Assembly (NCBI GenBank): GCA_034190875.2
Contig: CM067343.1
Span: forward strand, 13,101,742 to 13,165,741
From: Urechis unicinctus
Lineage: Eukaryota; Annelida; Polychaeta; Xenopneusta; Urechidae
Length of the DNA: 64,000 nt
Direction of reading: 5' to 3'
The first letter of the stretch is position 1, and each line of letters begins with the position of its first letter. The position numbers and the translations under genes are program-made. Positions 1 through 10,850 of the stretch are shown here, one piece after another. The notes beneath the pieces were generated by a model, which saw nothing but the letters and a program-made list of their open reading frames with translations, searched no databases and was not told the origin of the DNA.

Positions 1-119
1 TGAAGGCTTGCCGGGTTTTTGGGAAGAATCCAACGAAAGATGCAACAAATTGAAAAACCCGTGAAAGTTAGCCAACTTCAACCAGACCGCGTAATCAGAT
101 TGATATCTACACACAAAAC

Positions 120-255
<136 letters not shown>

Positions 256-319
256 TATATATATATATAGATAGAAATAGAGATATATATATATACATAT
301 AAATAGATATATAAATAGA

Positions 320-351
<32 letters not shown>

Positions 352-436
352 AACTATATATAGATATATATTTATATATATATATATATATATGTATATA
401 TCTATTTCTCTAAATATATATATATATATATCCCTA

Positions 437-503
<67 letters not shown>

Positions 504-517
504 ATATATATATATTG
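256..517. repeat. (TA)n-rich microsatellite with ATAG/ATAA interruptions
   Basis: An imperfect TA array directly abuts the CA array. Interruptions such as tatagata and aaatagat in the left half give way to a pure TA run near 440-500. Confidence 0.95.
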
Positions 518-2142
518 AGAAATAAATGACTTTAGCCAATAACCATATTCAAAATACGCTCATCATCTGCCAAAATACTTTATCCTCTCAGCATCAAATC
601 AATATCCGGAAACTTCCACATGCACTCAATGGTGCCTGTTCGTCTGCTGGACAATAAGTGATAGACAGAGGTGGATTAATCATATCAGCACACCGCTTTT
701 TCTAGCCATCTTTCTGTACATAATGTAGTCGAACTAGTTTTTATATATGCTGCAATAACGAATTCACTGACAAACATCCGTATCATAATGTGAACTATAA
801 TGGCAAGATTGTCAAATTGGTGCATTGGTGTACGTACATAATCCCCATATTCCGGGTATCATGGTGCTCGAAATAGACCTAACGAACCTGTGCAAAAACT
901 GCATGTTATTGGCTCATAACATCGCCATTATTAGCGATGCTTTTCACTTTGCCTACTGGCCTGAACAGATAGCGCGGTTAAATTCTTCAGAAGTGGGATC
1001 ATATAATGTTAATAATGGACAGGTTTTAAGCGCAAAGCACCACGAACAAACGTTTTCACTTTGCAGCGTCACTGTGCGATCCCGCGCAACCTCCGAAATT
1101 CCATTGATAGTCTAATTGTGTCGCAAACTTTCGAGATCCTCATCAATGGTAAACACAGGGCACATATTTGTATTTACGGATGCAATGAAACAATTATCAC
1201 CCAAATTAATGACCAGTCGTGGTATCACTAGTTAAAAACAAGAACGTTTTAGAAAGACCCAGAGTGCAATAAGCTGTGAGTGAACCACAACGATATAGTT
1301 TTTATGCAAGGGTTAAGGACGAATAGGTTTTTTTCATTGTCGAGCGATTGATCAACCGTGTCACATACGTGTGAAGGTCGATCGTTATTTAAATGTCGAC
1401 ATGGAGACTTGTTAGTTGATAATGCCACACTGTGAGCCCAATCTTATCAACTGCATTGATTAAACAGTCCACCTCGTTCCCTGTATGACTATGCATCTGT
1501 GATTTATTGCACGTTATAGATGAATTAAGCTTTATCATCGGAGTGCTACGATCAGCTCCCTAGTTTATGAACAATTTAGGTTTCAAAAGTACGATATGCT
1601 GGTTTCAGATGTGATATTACGTTGCAGAATGTGTGCTATGATAGTAGGTCCCTTCTTCCATAATGCCCAGGCAACAAAGATGGGTTTGTACTTTGCACAG
1701 GGATGGAAGTCATCTAGCATGTTTAATGGTGAGCTTCGACAAATTACAATTCAAATCATGCAGGTATGCATTTATTATGCCATTGACAGTCGTTAGCATA
1801 GCTCCTATTGAGTAAAAGAATGGGTTAAACCAATAGTTAAACATAGTTAAACAAATCTGCGTCTACATCGTCAGATCGTTAATGAACATTGAAAAATAAA
1901 TAAACTCAAAGAATTGGCATAAGGCTATTGAAACATATGTTGCTCTTGTGTCGATCCCATGTGTCATGACGTCATATCTCTTCGCCTAGCAGGACTGAAA
2001 TTAACATGAATGCAAAGCACACGTATGAATTATTGAATATGATGAATTAAGGATTCCATAGAATGGAAATTCATATAAGTCTTCTGTGTCCAATTTTGAA
2101 TTGGATAAAGATAATGATACCTGAAAATCTTAATAGCAACTT
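518..2142. other. Intergenic; 3' flank of the Kunitz/LamG gene
   Basis: No recognisable coding exon on either strand. A 96-codon plus-strand frame (825-1115) has no family resemblance I can name and no convincing splice context. The right part probably holds the 3' untranslated region of the minus-strand gene. Confidence 0.5.
1771..1776 (-). promoter_or_regulatory. Candidate polyadenylation signal AATAAA for the Kunitz/LamG gene
   Basis: AATAAA reads on the minus strand about 475 bases past the stop in the last recognised exon. This spacing is plausible for a 3' UTR. The hexamer is frequent by chance in AT-rich DNA, so position is the only support. Confidence 0.3.
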
Positions 2143-2193
2143 TTACGATAAAACCAATGCATTGGGTAAATGGGTTGACGGGGATGCATTTAC

Positions 2194-2772
2194 CTTGCAG
2201 AATTCTCTGCACGCAAGCTTGGAATCGAAGCGGTTTTTGTTACCACCACATCAAAAGTACTTCATTTTCTTACACTTTCTTCCTTCAGAATTATAAAAGA
2301 ACTTCCATTGCTTCTCCGGGGGATTCTCCACGTCCTCCCCGCATACAGCCCTGTCTTTTGGCAGGAAACACTCATCTGCAGAAAGACACGGCGATTTGTT
2401 GTTTAAAATATCTCCGAGCTTATGGAGGAAAAAGATCACAACATCAATACGTCGTAGATTTGATAAAATACTACAGCACTCCCATGTAAGTTTGATAAAT
2501 AAATGCCATCGATTTTGGCGCCCGCACTGCATGAATCTAGACTAAGTTTTCAATGAAGTTTCCCGATGTATTTATCATTTGCTCACCTGGGGGACGCACG
2601 TGAGAACAGAAGGTGGAACATTCCGCTTCCGTTTCGAAGTTATTTTCATTGCCACCAGTACCTTTGTAGTCAAATCCAACACACTTGCATTTTTCGCGAT
2701 TGAACCTGAATCGCGTAATTGATGCGTCCCCACTTCCACGGTCCACGGGCAGTAGGCAGGCAAACGTCTCAT
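2194..2772 (-). other. Two C-terminal Kunitz exons, the last interrupted by TGA
   Basis: Exon 2772-2587 is Kunitz-like with Gly and Thr at Cys2 and Cys4, plus an extra Cys beside Cys3. Exon 2375-2194 has all six cysteines, with CFLPKDRAVC at the usual reactive-site side and CGGNKNRFD after Cys4. The codon just before Cys4, usually Gly in Kunitz domains, is TGA; one base change from GGA would explain it. The frame past the TGA stays clean to TAA at 2145-2143, including Cys5 and Cys6. Confidence 0.8.
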
Positions 2773-5700
2773 CTGTTCAAGAGAATGTCAATGAGTAACT
2801 TCTGCATGACTTGTTTTAAAACTTAATCAAGTAAAACTGATATCGCATAATTACGTCTGAATTCTCCATCATAGAGCAAGTTTAGTGGCTGGCAGTAGCA
2901 TCCGCGTTCTCCCTCCTTGGTACTACATTCTTGATCGGGACCACACTGCATGTCAGTACAGGATAGATCGCCTCCAGCTTCTTCACAAGAGCAAGTTTGA
3001 CTGCAATCCTGGGTGACGAATGACTCACCAACCTGGACATGTGTCACACAACAATGTTGACGCCAAGTCAATATAATGTTAAGAACCCTGCATTTTCAAA
3101 AGTGATGTTATGACATGATCACCTGGAGCACAACATCGTCGTCGGGAACGCGACAACCACAGGCGGTCTTATCCACACATTTGTCGCCATCATAGACCAG
3201 ATGTGGCTCACAAAAGCAACCCTCTTCGCACGAGCCTGCCTCTGCATCGCCACATTTCTCCCCAGCCAGATCCGAGCACGTGGGAAGACACGGGTTACCA
3301 CATGTCTTGAACACCATCCCAGCGGGGCAGACCAGTTCTGAACACAAGCCACACAATGATTTATACCTGCTTATGTGAATGCATTGCTCTATCTTTATCC
3401 TATAGGGTCAATTGCTGTTACAGCGTTACTTACGACAGAATTCTTCGGTTCGCCATGATATTTTCATATTAAATTCTTCTTTGCAGGCTAGTGATATCGT
3501 AAGGCCTAGGGAGCAGATGGTGGTGTCATAGTCGTTCATCATGCATGCGTCGAAAATACAGCTGTCGAACATTTCGTCAATCTGAGCCTTGGGCATCTTC
3601 TTCAAACACTCCTGTAATAGCATGTTACAATGAGCTAGCAAGATTGACTATTGCAATAATGTAATTGCTTTTGATTTGATATTAGAAAGCGGTTAGCGCA
3701 TACCCCAAACGGTCCGTTGGCATCCCTAAGTGGTGCGCAATGTTCCTTGGCTTTCTCGTGCGTATCCTCCGTGCACTCTCCTGGTGGAGGGGGGCGAGGG
3801 CAATCCAAGGCACAGGATGGATCATCGTCAATTACAGCAGTCCAGGACTCCCCAAATATGTTCACATCGCTGGTCTGCAGAGTATGAAGCAACAACGACA
3901 AGTCTTATCGATAATAAATTAGCTTTAAGAGACATTTTATTTTGTAACTGAATGTGATTAACTGTTCTAAGTGTGGTCGTAAAACGTTATTTAATAATTG
4001 TAAAAGCATACACACCGGTTGGCCAGGAACGGCATCCGGATATTTATCCATGCACTGATCGGATGGTCCAATGATGAGGTCATCAGTGCTGACCCCGTTA
4101 GCATTTCCACAAAGTCCACATGTCTTTCCCAGCATAGTGCTAGTGATTTCAACATCCACGCGCCAATTACCATCAAACGTCACCTTGATACCGTCCTTCA
4201 CTAACAGCATCTGCATGTGTGAGAAAAGGTGGATATCTACGCATTGACTTTGGTATTATGTCTACTGCATTTCGTCAATAATGCTCACAAACAACACTAG
4301 GTATATGTGTAACGCTGGGTCAAATCTTACAACATTGGATGGGGAAATATTGATGATGACGTCATCGTTAGCGCTATAAGGACTGCCTACAATCTCTTTT
4401 TCATTCACCGTCACCTTCCGTAGCTGGAACATCTTCACCACCTGAGACCCACCAACACAAGAACATCTCTCACTTGTTAACACATCAAAATATATCAGCT
4501 ACAATATTTATTTGGCAGAACAAGAGGCTTCATTAACCACTGGTATAACCATCAGTCATTGGTTGATAACATTGGTTGTATTGCTCCGTCACAAAATCCC
4601 ATATCACAGATCAACATATATCCGTAAATACATCAGTAATCGCATACTTGGATACATCACTCACCAAATCGTATTGATGGAGATTCACTGTCACCTCTCG
4701 TACAATAGAAAATTGGCTGTGCAATGTTTCGCGTTTGTTGTCGATGATAACCTCAAACGTAGGGTCGCCCACAGGCGCGCCGTCCTCACAGTGATCCCTG
4801 GATAGCGTGTACGAGCAGAATCCCTGGTGATGCACCCACGCCTTGTCATACTGCTGACAATGAGGATCACCCCAACACCAACAGCTGGCCACACGTTTTA
4901 ATTCTGGCAATTCATACCATTAAGCAAATAATTACAGGATGTTAAGCTATTAATCACTAGTTGTTGTCGAAGCAAATAAGTCAGTATTCGCAGAGCTGTC
5001 AACCATAATGGCTTTCTCAATAGCTGTCACGCTTCTATGTGAATCAGGGGCTTACCGAAACACTTCTTTTCTTGGGCTGCGTAATCGATTTTCGTTGTAT
5101 CCGGGATGAAGTCATCATAGAGGGCTACACAAGCTAACTCGCCATGGAAATACCTAGCGTCTGTTTGACCTAACCGAGCTCCCATCCGTATTATAGCTTC
5201 AGTGTTGTGGTCCAGACCCGCTGTCCCAAGATTAAACTGTGACATCACAAAGCAAATACCGCTACTAAACCGAACACAAGTAAGAAGTTTTATTAATTAT
5301 GTGATTACTTAATCAGCGTTTGATTGTGATGGTGAATCTAGAAAGCTATGCGGGTTTAGTTTAATGTAATGGCATATGCCTTGACAACAGGAAGTAAGGA
5401 GGTGAGAGTGCTGTTCAGCCAACTGAACAATAAGAGCGTGTTCTTAACAGAACAGTACACAGCAGTCATGCAAACAATGAACAACGGGGTGAAAATCATT
5501 TAGCGTATATGTGTGTATGAAGAATCCACTTCTGCTCTTCAGATAGTACGCACCTCGGCACATTGTTCGGCGTTACACATGACAGCGATGCCACGAGCCT
5601 TGCTGTAGGCTACATGTACTCGGACGAACTTATTCAGGATCAGGCCTACGTGGATGGCCGCTTTGTACGATGTCCCCGATGGTGCCACTGGTCGCATGTA

Positions 5701-8420
5701 GAGCCTTTGACCTGTCATGTACCAAATATGGGTTCCATATTTGCCTGGCGGATCCCATGCAAATAACGGACAGTCGACATTCAAGGTGGTTTTGACGTAT
5801 GCGACATATGTGAATTCTTTTAGGGCCAATCCGTTGTTTGGTACCTAGATACACATTGGTAAACATATTGGAGACAGTTTACGACAACAAATATACTTAT
5901 ATAACTAACATTGGCTTTACAATACAGCAACAAGGTGATTACCTCGACATAGGAGTTGGCATTTCCCTTGAATTTGTAGACGTGTGTACCCGTGCCAGGA
6001 TATTCACCCCCCAGCTCCAGATTGTGACTGACGCCGTCATGTCCATTGCCAGTGATGTCCTTCACGGGGTTGGGGTAGCGGTCAGTCAGGGGCCACAGAG
6101 CTAGAGGCTCAGCTGAGGGATATTACAACAATTCGTCACAGATGTAGGTGACGTTGGGTTTGACCATATAGACGTGTATCTGTAACGTGATATATTTAAA
6201 TCAGGTTGCTTACTTTTTTGTCATATGCGCATTTACATTGCTCTGTTATTTAATTTTCTCGTTTAACGACCGAGGAATTAAACACTGTATGATGTCTTGT
6301 CACATCACTGTATGTATTTTGAATTATATTATCAATTGAAATTAATCTATCTCTCTACAGATAAGCGCCATTCTTGTTCCCGCGTTTTCAAGGATGCGTT
6401 GCATGGTCTTACCCACTAGATAATTGTGGCATATCTTCTCACATTCCGCAAGTGTTGCGAAATTGTTGTCATTACCGTCTTTTCCGTCGTAAACAAACTC
6501 TTGGCACCTTTGTGTGTCCGTATCAAAGAAGTAGCGGAATGAGGCGTTCTTGCCAGTTCCCTCAGACATCTCCAATTTACAGAATCCGTTGATATCTACA
6601 AAAACACGTATGTGATAGAGTGACTGCCAACACCCGAACGATTACTGGATGCGATTCGTGTTTAAGCAAAATGACTAACCAAAACACTTGGATGATAAGC
6701 CATCATAGTCGATTTCATTCAGATCGTCGAAGGCCCTGTCAAAGTAAGCCACGCACGCCATCTCTCCTTTGAGGAAGCGATTGTCATTGATACCTTTGTG
6801 AACCCCAAGTCTGATGACGGCTCCAGTGTTATGGTACTGTCCCGCTATATTCAAGTTGTGCTTGAATTTGCAAACACCATGCTGTTATATTCAATGTACT
6901 ACCTACTTGAACATGTTCATTTGCACTACACGCATTTCGCCTGTCACACGCAAGCTGTACACATCTTCAATGATATGACGTACCTACAGAGACCTATCAG
7001 ACTATCACCTCAGCCTCACCTCGCCACAGTTGTCGTTGTTGCATATCCTAACCCATCCTGTCGCCATGTTGTGAGATATCACAACACGAATCCATTTGTT
7101 GATGTCCAGCCCAGGTTGGTAGGCGTTAGGTAGAAGACCCCCTGTAGCGTTCGTAGGTCTGTAGTAGAGTTGCGTGCCAGCCGCCCATATATGTGTGCCA
7201 TAGGTACCCTGAGGGTCCCAAGCCCAGAGCTGGGCCCAATTAGCAACCTCATTTTTGACATGCATAACGAGGGTATAGCTTCCAGAGTCCAGGTTTTGGT
7301 TTGGAATCTGTTTTGAATCAAACAACCCTCTCATTGAAAAACAGGTTTTACTTCCTTGCACGTGTCATGATGTACAAATATGACGCCAGAATCCAGGCAC
7401 CCCTAGTGCTATTACTGTGGTCAGTAAACATTTTCCAAATGACGGATATAGCTGTACATCCTCTATCAACTTAGCAAGATGTGCAACACTCGGTTATACT
7501 TAGATTGGGAAAGTAAAAAAAAGTGGTATATGTAGAAGTGAGCGTTTGATTATGATTTTTTATCGGTAAATTGTCCCCCACCTCAACATAGGAGTCGCCT
7601 TTGCCTGCAAAGCGGTAGGCACGAGTACCGGAATCTGGGAAATAACCAAATCCCGTGGCCATGTTGAACATCTTTGCATCGTGACCATTCCCGCTGATGT
7701 CAGCAACCGGATCGTCGTATTTGTCAGTTAATGGCCAGAGTGCTTCCGGTTTCGCTAAACAGAAGAATATAAGCTTAAGACTGACTCCCTTAAACAATTT
7801 CAGTATCAAAATGTAGCTGACACTCTAAGATAGTAACAACCTGTGTGTAGGCCACAGGTAAGTGGTTAACGATACCTGGGAAAAAAGCTGAACATTCCTC
7901 TTCACACATAGCTTTGCTGCCAAAGTTGTTCGTGTTTCCACCTTCACCTGTATAATTGAATTGTTCGCACGCCTTTGTGTTGGAGTTGAAGAAGAAGCGC
8001 TTGACTGATTCTCTGCCAGACCCATCAGACTTCGACAACTTGCAGAAATCATTGAAATCTACACCAGAAAAAAATTAGTTGATTTTGGAAATGGCTGACC
8101 ATACGGCGAGAGCCCGATCATTTTGCCATCATGGCCGTTACCTGATATATCTCTGACGGGGGCATATACATGTCCGAATGATGAAAATATGCAGTGACAA
8201 ATATTCAAGCAGAGCAATAAATACCCCCGTCCTCGTACATCTATTGTCAATCAACAGGAATTTGAAGCAACAAATACACTCTATAATTGTTGTAACTCTC
8301 TTCGCTCATTGCATGCAAATGTGAGTATTGCAAAGGGAGCAGATGTAACTAACCTGCAGCAGCCGTGGTCCGAGCTAGGGCGAGTAGAGCCAGCAAGCCA
8401 GCTGCTCCGAGCTTCCCCAT
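2194..8420 (-). CDS. Secreted Kunitz/LamG/VWD-C8-TIL mosaic protein, 18 exons
   Basis: Exons: 8420-8354, 8058-7876, 7754-7582, 7310-7020, 6860-6680, 6595-6413, 6112-5943, 5844-5554, 5236-5056, 4903-4665, 4441-4331, 4210-4016, 3874-3704, 3611-3434, 3337-3123, 3032-2855, 2772-2587, 2375-2194. Every intron is GT-AG and phases agree, giving 1,105 codons before a TGA at 2253-2251. Residues 1-22 are a signal peptide (start MGKLGAAG). Then Kunitz 23-83, LamG 84-298, Kunitz 299-359, LamG 360-573, VWD 574-755 (CWGDPH and GLCGNANG motifs), C8 756-871, TIL 872-943, VWC-like 944-1002, Kunitz 1003-1064, partial Kunitz 1065-1105. This suits an extracellular matrix, mucus or biomineral protein; that role is inference. 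The architecture fits no named orthologue I know. Three Kunitz domains lack the Cys14-Cys38 pair and the last is cut by the TGA, so the gene may be recently damaged or use a shortened C-terminus. Confidence 0.88.
2855..4903 (-). other. VWD-C8-TIL-VWC-like module of the Kunitz/LamG gene
   Basis: Seven exons. The VWD domain has SCWCWGDPH at its start and CGLCGNANG near its end (exons at 4903, 4441 and 4210). C8 follows, with regularly spaced Cys and ISWRTEEFC at its end (exons at 3874 and 3611). TIL begins CPAGMVF and ends KTACGC (exon at 3337). A Cys-rich VWC-like exon has CSQTCSCEE and GCYCQP (exon at 3032). This is the repeat unit of gel-forming mucins, zonadhesin and von Willebrand factor, which assemble or adhere outside the cell. 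Only one unit is present. Confidence 0.88.
5056..6595 (-). other. Cassette 2: tandem duplicate of the Kunitz+LamG cassette
   Basis: Exons of 183, 170, 291 and 181 nt with the same phases as cassette 1; only the second exon differs, by one codon. Matching motifs are DITGNGHDG, FAWDPPGKYGTHIW and LACVALYDDF. The Kunitz-like exon again has Gly for Cys2 and a non-cysteine (Lys) for Cys4. The lengths and phases show duplication of a four-exon block. The protein copies have diverged widely, so the event is not recent. Confidence 0.87.
6680..8058 (-). other. Cassette 1: Kunitz-like exon plus three LamG exons
   Basis: Exons of 183, 173, 291 and 181 nt with phases 1-1-0-0-1. The Kunitz-like exon has Cys1, 3, 5 and 6 at normal spacing, but Gly and Glu replace Cys2 and Cys4. 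The LamG/ConA-like part opens with ALWPLTDKY and DISGNGHD, continues through WAWDPQGTYGTHIW and ends near MACVAYFDRAF. The domain is split across three exons. The cassette can move or duplicate as a frame-neutral 1-1 unit. Confidence 0.85.
8092..8175 (-). pseudogene. Ghost LamG exon inside intron 1
   Basis: Minus-strand translation contains PVRDISGNGHDGKM, nearly the same as PVADISGNGHDAKM in exon 3 and PVKDITGNGHDG in exon 7. It lies between the signal-peptide exon and the first Kunitz exon. It lacks the ALWPLTD start and the YVEV end, and runs into a stop just before the acceptor of exon 2. It is best read as the decayed remnant of a further Kunitz+LamG cassette. Confidence 0.75.
8354..8420 (-). 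other. Exon 1: start codon and signal peptide of the Kunitz/LamG gene
   Basis: ATG at 8420-8418 is followed by MGKLGAAGLLALLALARTTA: a short basic start, a Leu/Ala core and small residues before the expected cleavage site. The exon ends in phase 1 at CTGCAG|GTTAGT, matching the phase-1 start of the Kunitz exon at 8058. No upstream in-frame extension is needed, so this start is well supported. Confidence 0.85.
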
Positions 8421-9589
8421 GATGAGACCAGGGAATGATTTACCTGCTTCCGTAATTTGTTGCCTGTCGGGTACCAGAAGCACTGTGGTGCGATGTGGAA
8501 TAACGAATTAAAATGACATTCTTGTACAAGAAATGAAACCAAACATAATATCAACTGCTATCCTGCTTCTACATAGAAAACACATTGACCTGACAGATGT
8601 TTCGCATTCAGCAAGGTTTATGTTTTGGCTCCGATGTCATGAATGGGACAAATGAACCTTTCTTTAGCATGGAAACGATTGACAGCAGATGTGGCGCGTT
8701 GACGGTAAACTCCATCGGTGTGCTAAATACCTGTCGATTGTTGCATCAATGTGAAACACAGTCGAAGCCTTTTTGTTTTTTTTATGCAGATGAGAGATGC
8801 TGAGTTCGGCTGCTGCGTTGGGCAAATCTACCCGATTCCACTATTACCATCACTTGTACGTCAACACTATGCTAGTTGAGTCGGACATTGATACGATTGT
8901 GATCATTCTCGCTAAGAGCTTGGCTTCAACTTCTGATAACTAAATGACTAACATGGTCGATGTAAAGTTATTTCCTCGAACAATAACGTCTGGTTGCAGT
9001 GGTGGGTAAGGGACATGAACCAATTTAAGCAGTATGTTCAAATCATAAACAGGGTCTGCAGATCGACAATACGTTGGATTGAAAGATTGTAGGTGTTTGT
9101 ATACAATGGCGTTTCCATCTCCACTGCTACGCGCATCTGTATGTCGTATAGCGGAGGCGAAATTCGATGTGATGCGTTAAAACAGCAAGCTGTTGATCAC
9201 AGGGCCATGTGTGACGGTTCGTTTGACGAGGTCTATTGTTATGCTCGCCATTCTATCTATTGTTGTCAATTCTGCTTGAGCGAGTGAATCAATACCCGAA
9301 TAACCCCGTGCGCGAATTAATAGACAGGACCGAGTAGGTCGATCCGCTGTTTCCGATCCGCTTAGGAATGTAACACGAACATGCTTACCACGCGTTTAAA
9401 AAAACCTGATACGTCACGTGATGCCACTGACCAATCATATCGCAAGGTGGGCAGAGTGGACAGATAGCTCGACGGGCATTTTGCCACTGCGGTGTGGACT
9501 AAGCGGACACGGTATGGTTGTTTGTACACAATAATTTCTACGAGCATGCGCCTTCATTTTGAACATCACCAGCTGCTGAAATGCGTTTT
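8421..9589. other. 5' flank of the Kunitz/LamG gene, no recognised gene
   Basis: It presumably includes the promoter of the minus-strand gene, but I see no clear TATA or initiator. The two plus-strand frames (8597-8803 and 9093-9287) resemble nothing I recognise. Confidence 0.4.
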
Positions 9590-10850
9590 TTCATGATGTA
9601 TCGCAATTTGCAGTTCAATTTCGGTTTATGGCATGAAAAAAAATAAATGGTCTTGCGATCAATCAGCTAAGTATAATCACATTAGCCAATGACATTCTCA
9701 CTCCACAATGGCACGATTGTATAAAACTCTGTTTATTTGATTGCGCACAAGCCTCGAAATTTCACATTGGCGTCTTCATGATGGTGTCGAGTATTAAAAT
9801 CGGTGGATTTGGAGCAGTTGTTGTTGTACATGCATTTTATGAGACAACTTGCGAAGATTAACTGGCCAGCTAACAGAAAATATGTGCACTGCTTGGTTGG
9901 CGATCCGTTAAAATATTACATTGCAAATACATGCTTACCATATAAGCTTCAACAATGCATAGGAACAATTCTGTATTGTTATCCGTTCAGAATAAGGAGT
10001 TTAACTGGGTAATGGAAACTCCTTTATTAATGGCGGAGACAGATAGCTTTAGCAGTAATTGTCTTTGGCTGCATTTGCCAGCTGTAGGATTTGCGCCGCC
10101 GGTCGCGTCTGTCATACAGTAGGCTTCCTACGAGCTCAATCATCGGCCACGAGGCCTAGGCGGGATATGAAAGTAGCTTCATGTTTTCGCTAATGTATCG
10201 AAATTATCGCTTCACGAATCAATCATTCTTATATATAATCAAATTAGCCAATGACATTCTAGAACTCCACACATGGCTGACTGATAAAGGGTGTAAATAT
10301 GATTTCGTAACAGCCTTGGAATATTCACATTGGCGTCTTCATGATTGTGTCGCTTTATATAAATCGGTGGATTAGGGGCAAATATATTTGGAATAAATGT
10401 GACAAGAGGCGACTTGACTGATCAAGGAATACACCTATGAATGAAAGGTAGAGGTCCATTACCACATGGCGCAAGTAAAAAATCAAAGCAATTGTGGGAA
10501 TTGACAGCGGCTATGCGCAAGGAATTTAAGGATTATCTTTCTGAATCTGTATTTTCAAAATAAGGAGTTTAATGACTACTGTGCGTGCGATCAGTGGGCG
10601 GACCTCAGAGGCGGAGACTCCGGGGAGACCACAAGCAGTCATGTCATTTATCTTTATATTAATTCAATGATTTTTTTCAAATCTTTTATATAGAATAATA
10701 GATATATGTATCTTTTAGAGAGAGATAGAATGGATTTTCATACAAAAATAGTTTGAATGAGACACACTTTCGCGAATCCGGCATTCCTATATATTGAGCA
10801 GATTAGAATGTGTTCTAGAAGTCACCACACATTCTGTTTATATCATGTTT
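9590..10850. repeat. Three diverged tandem copies of a roughly 560-bp unit
   Basis: Copies start near 9590, 10188 and 10765. Shared landmarks are AATCA.ATTAGCCAATGACATTCT, CACATTGGCGTCTTCATGAT, AAATCGGTGGATT and AATAAGGAGTTTAA. The first two are the clearest; the third is shorter and more diverged. No open frame is shared, so this is taken as non-coding duplication. Confidence 0.75.

Noticed and set aside
2030-2212. Separate small minus-strand gene downstream of the Kunitz/LamG gene
   Set aside because: It overlaps the last Kunitz exon in a different frame and reads into its 3' flank; no own features.
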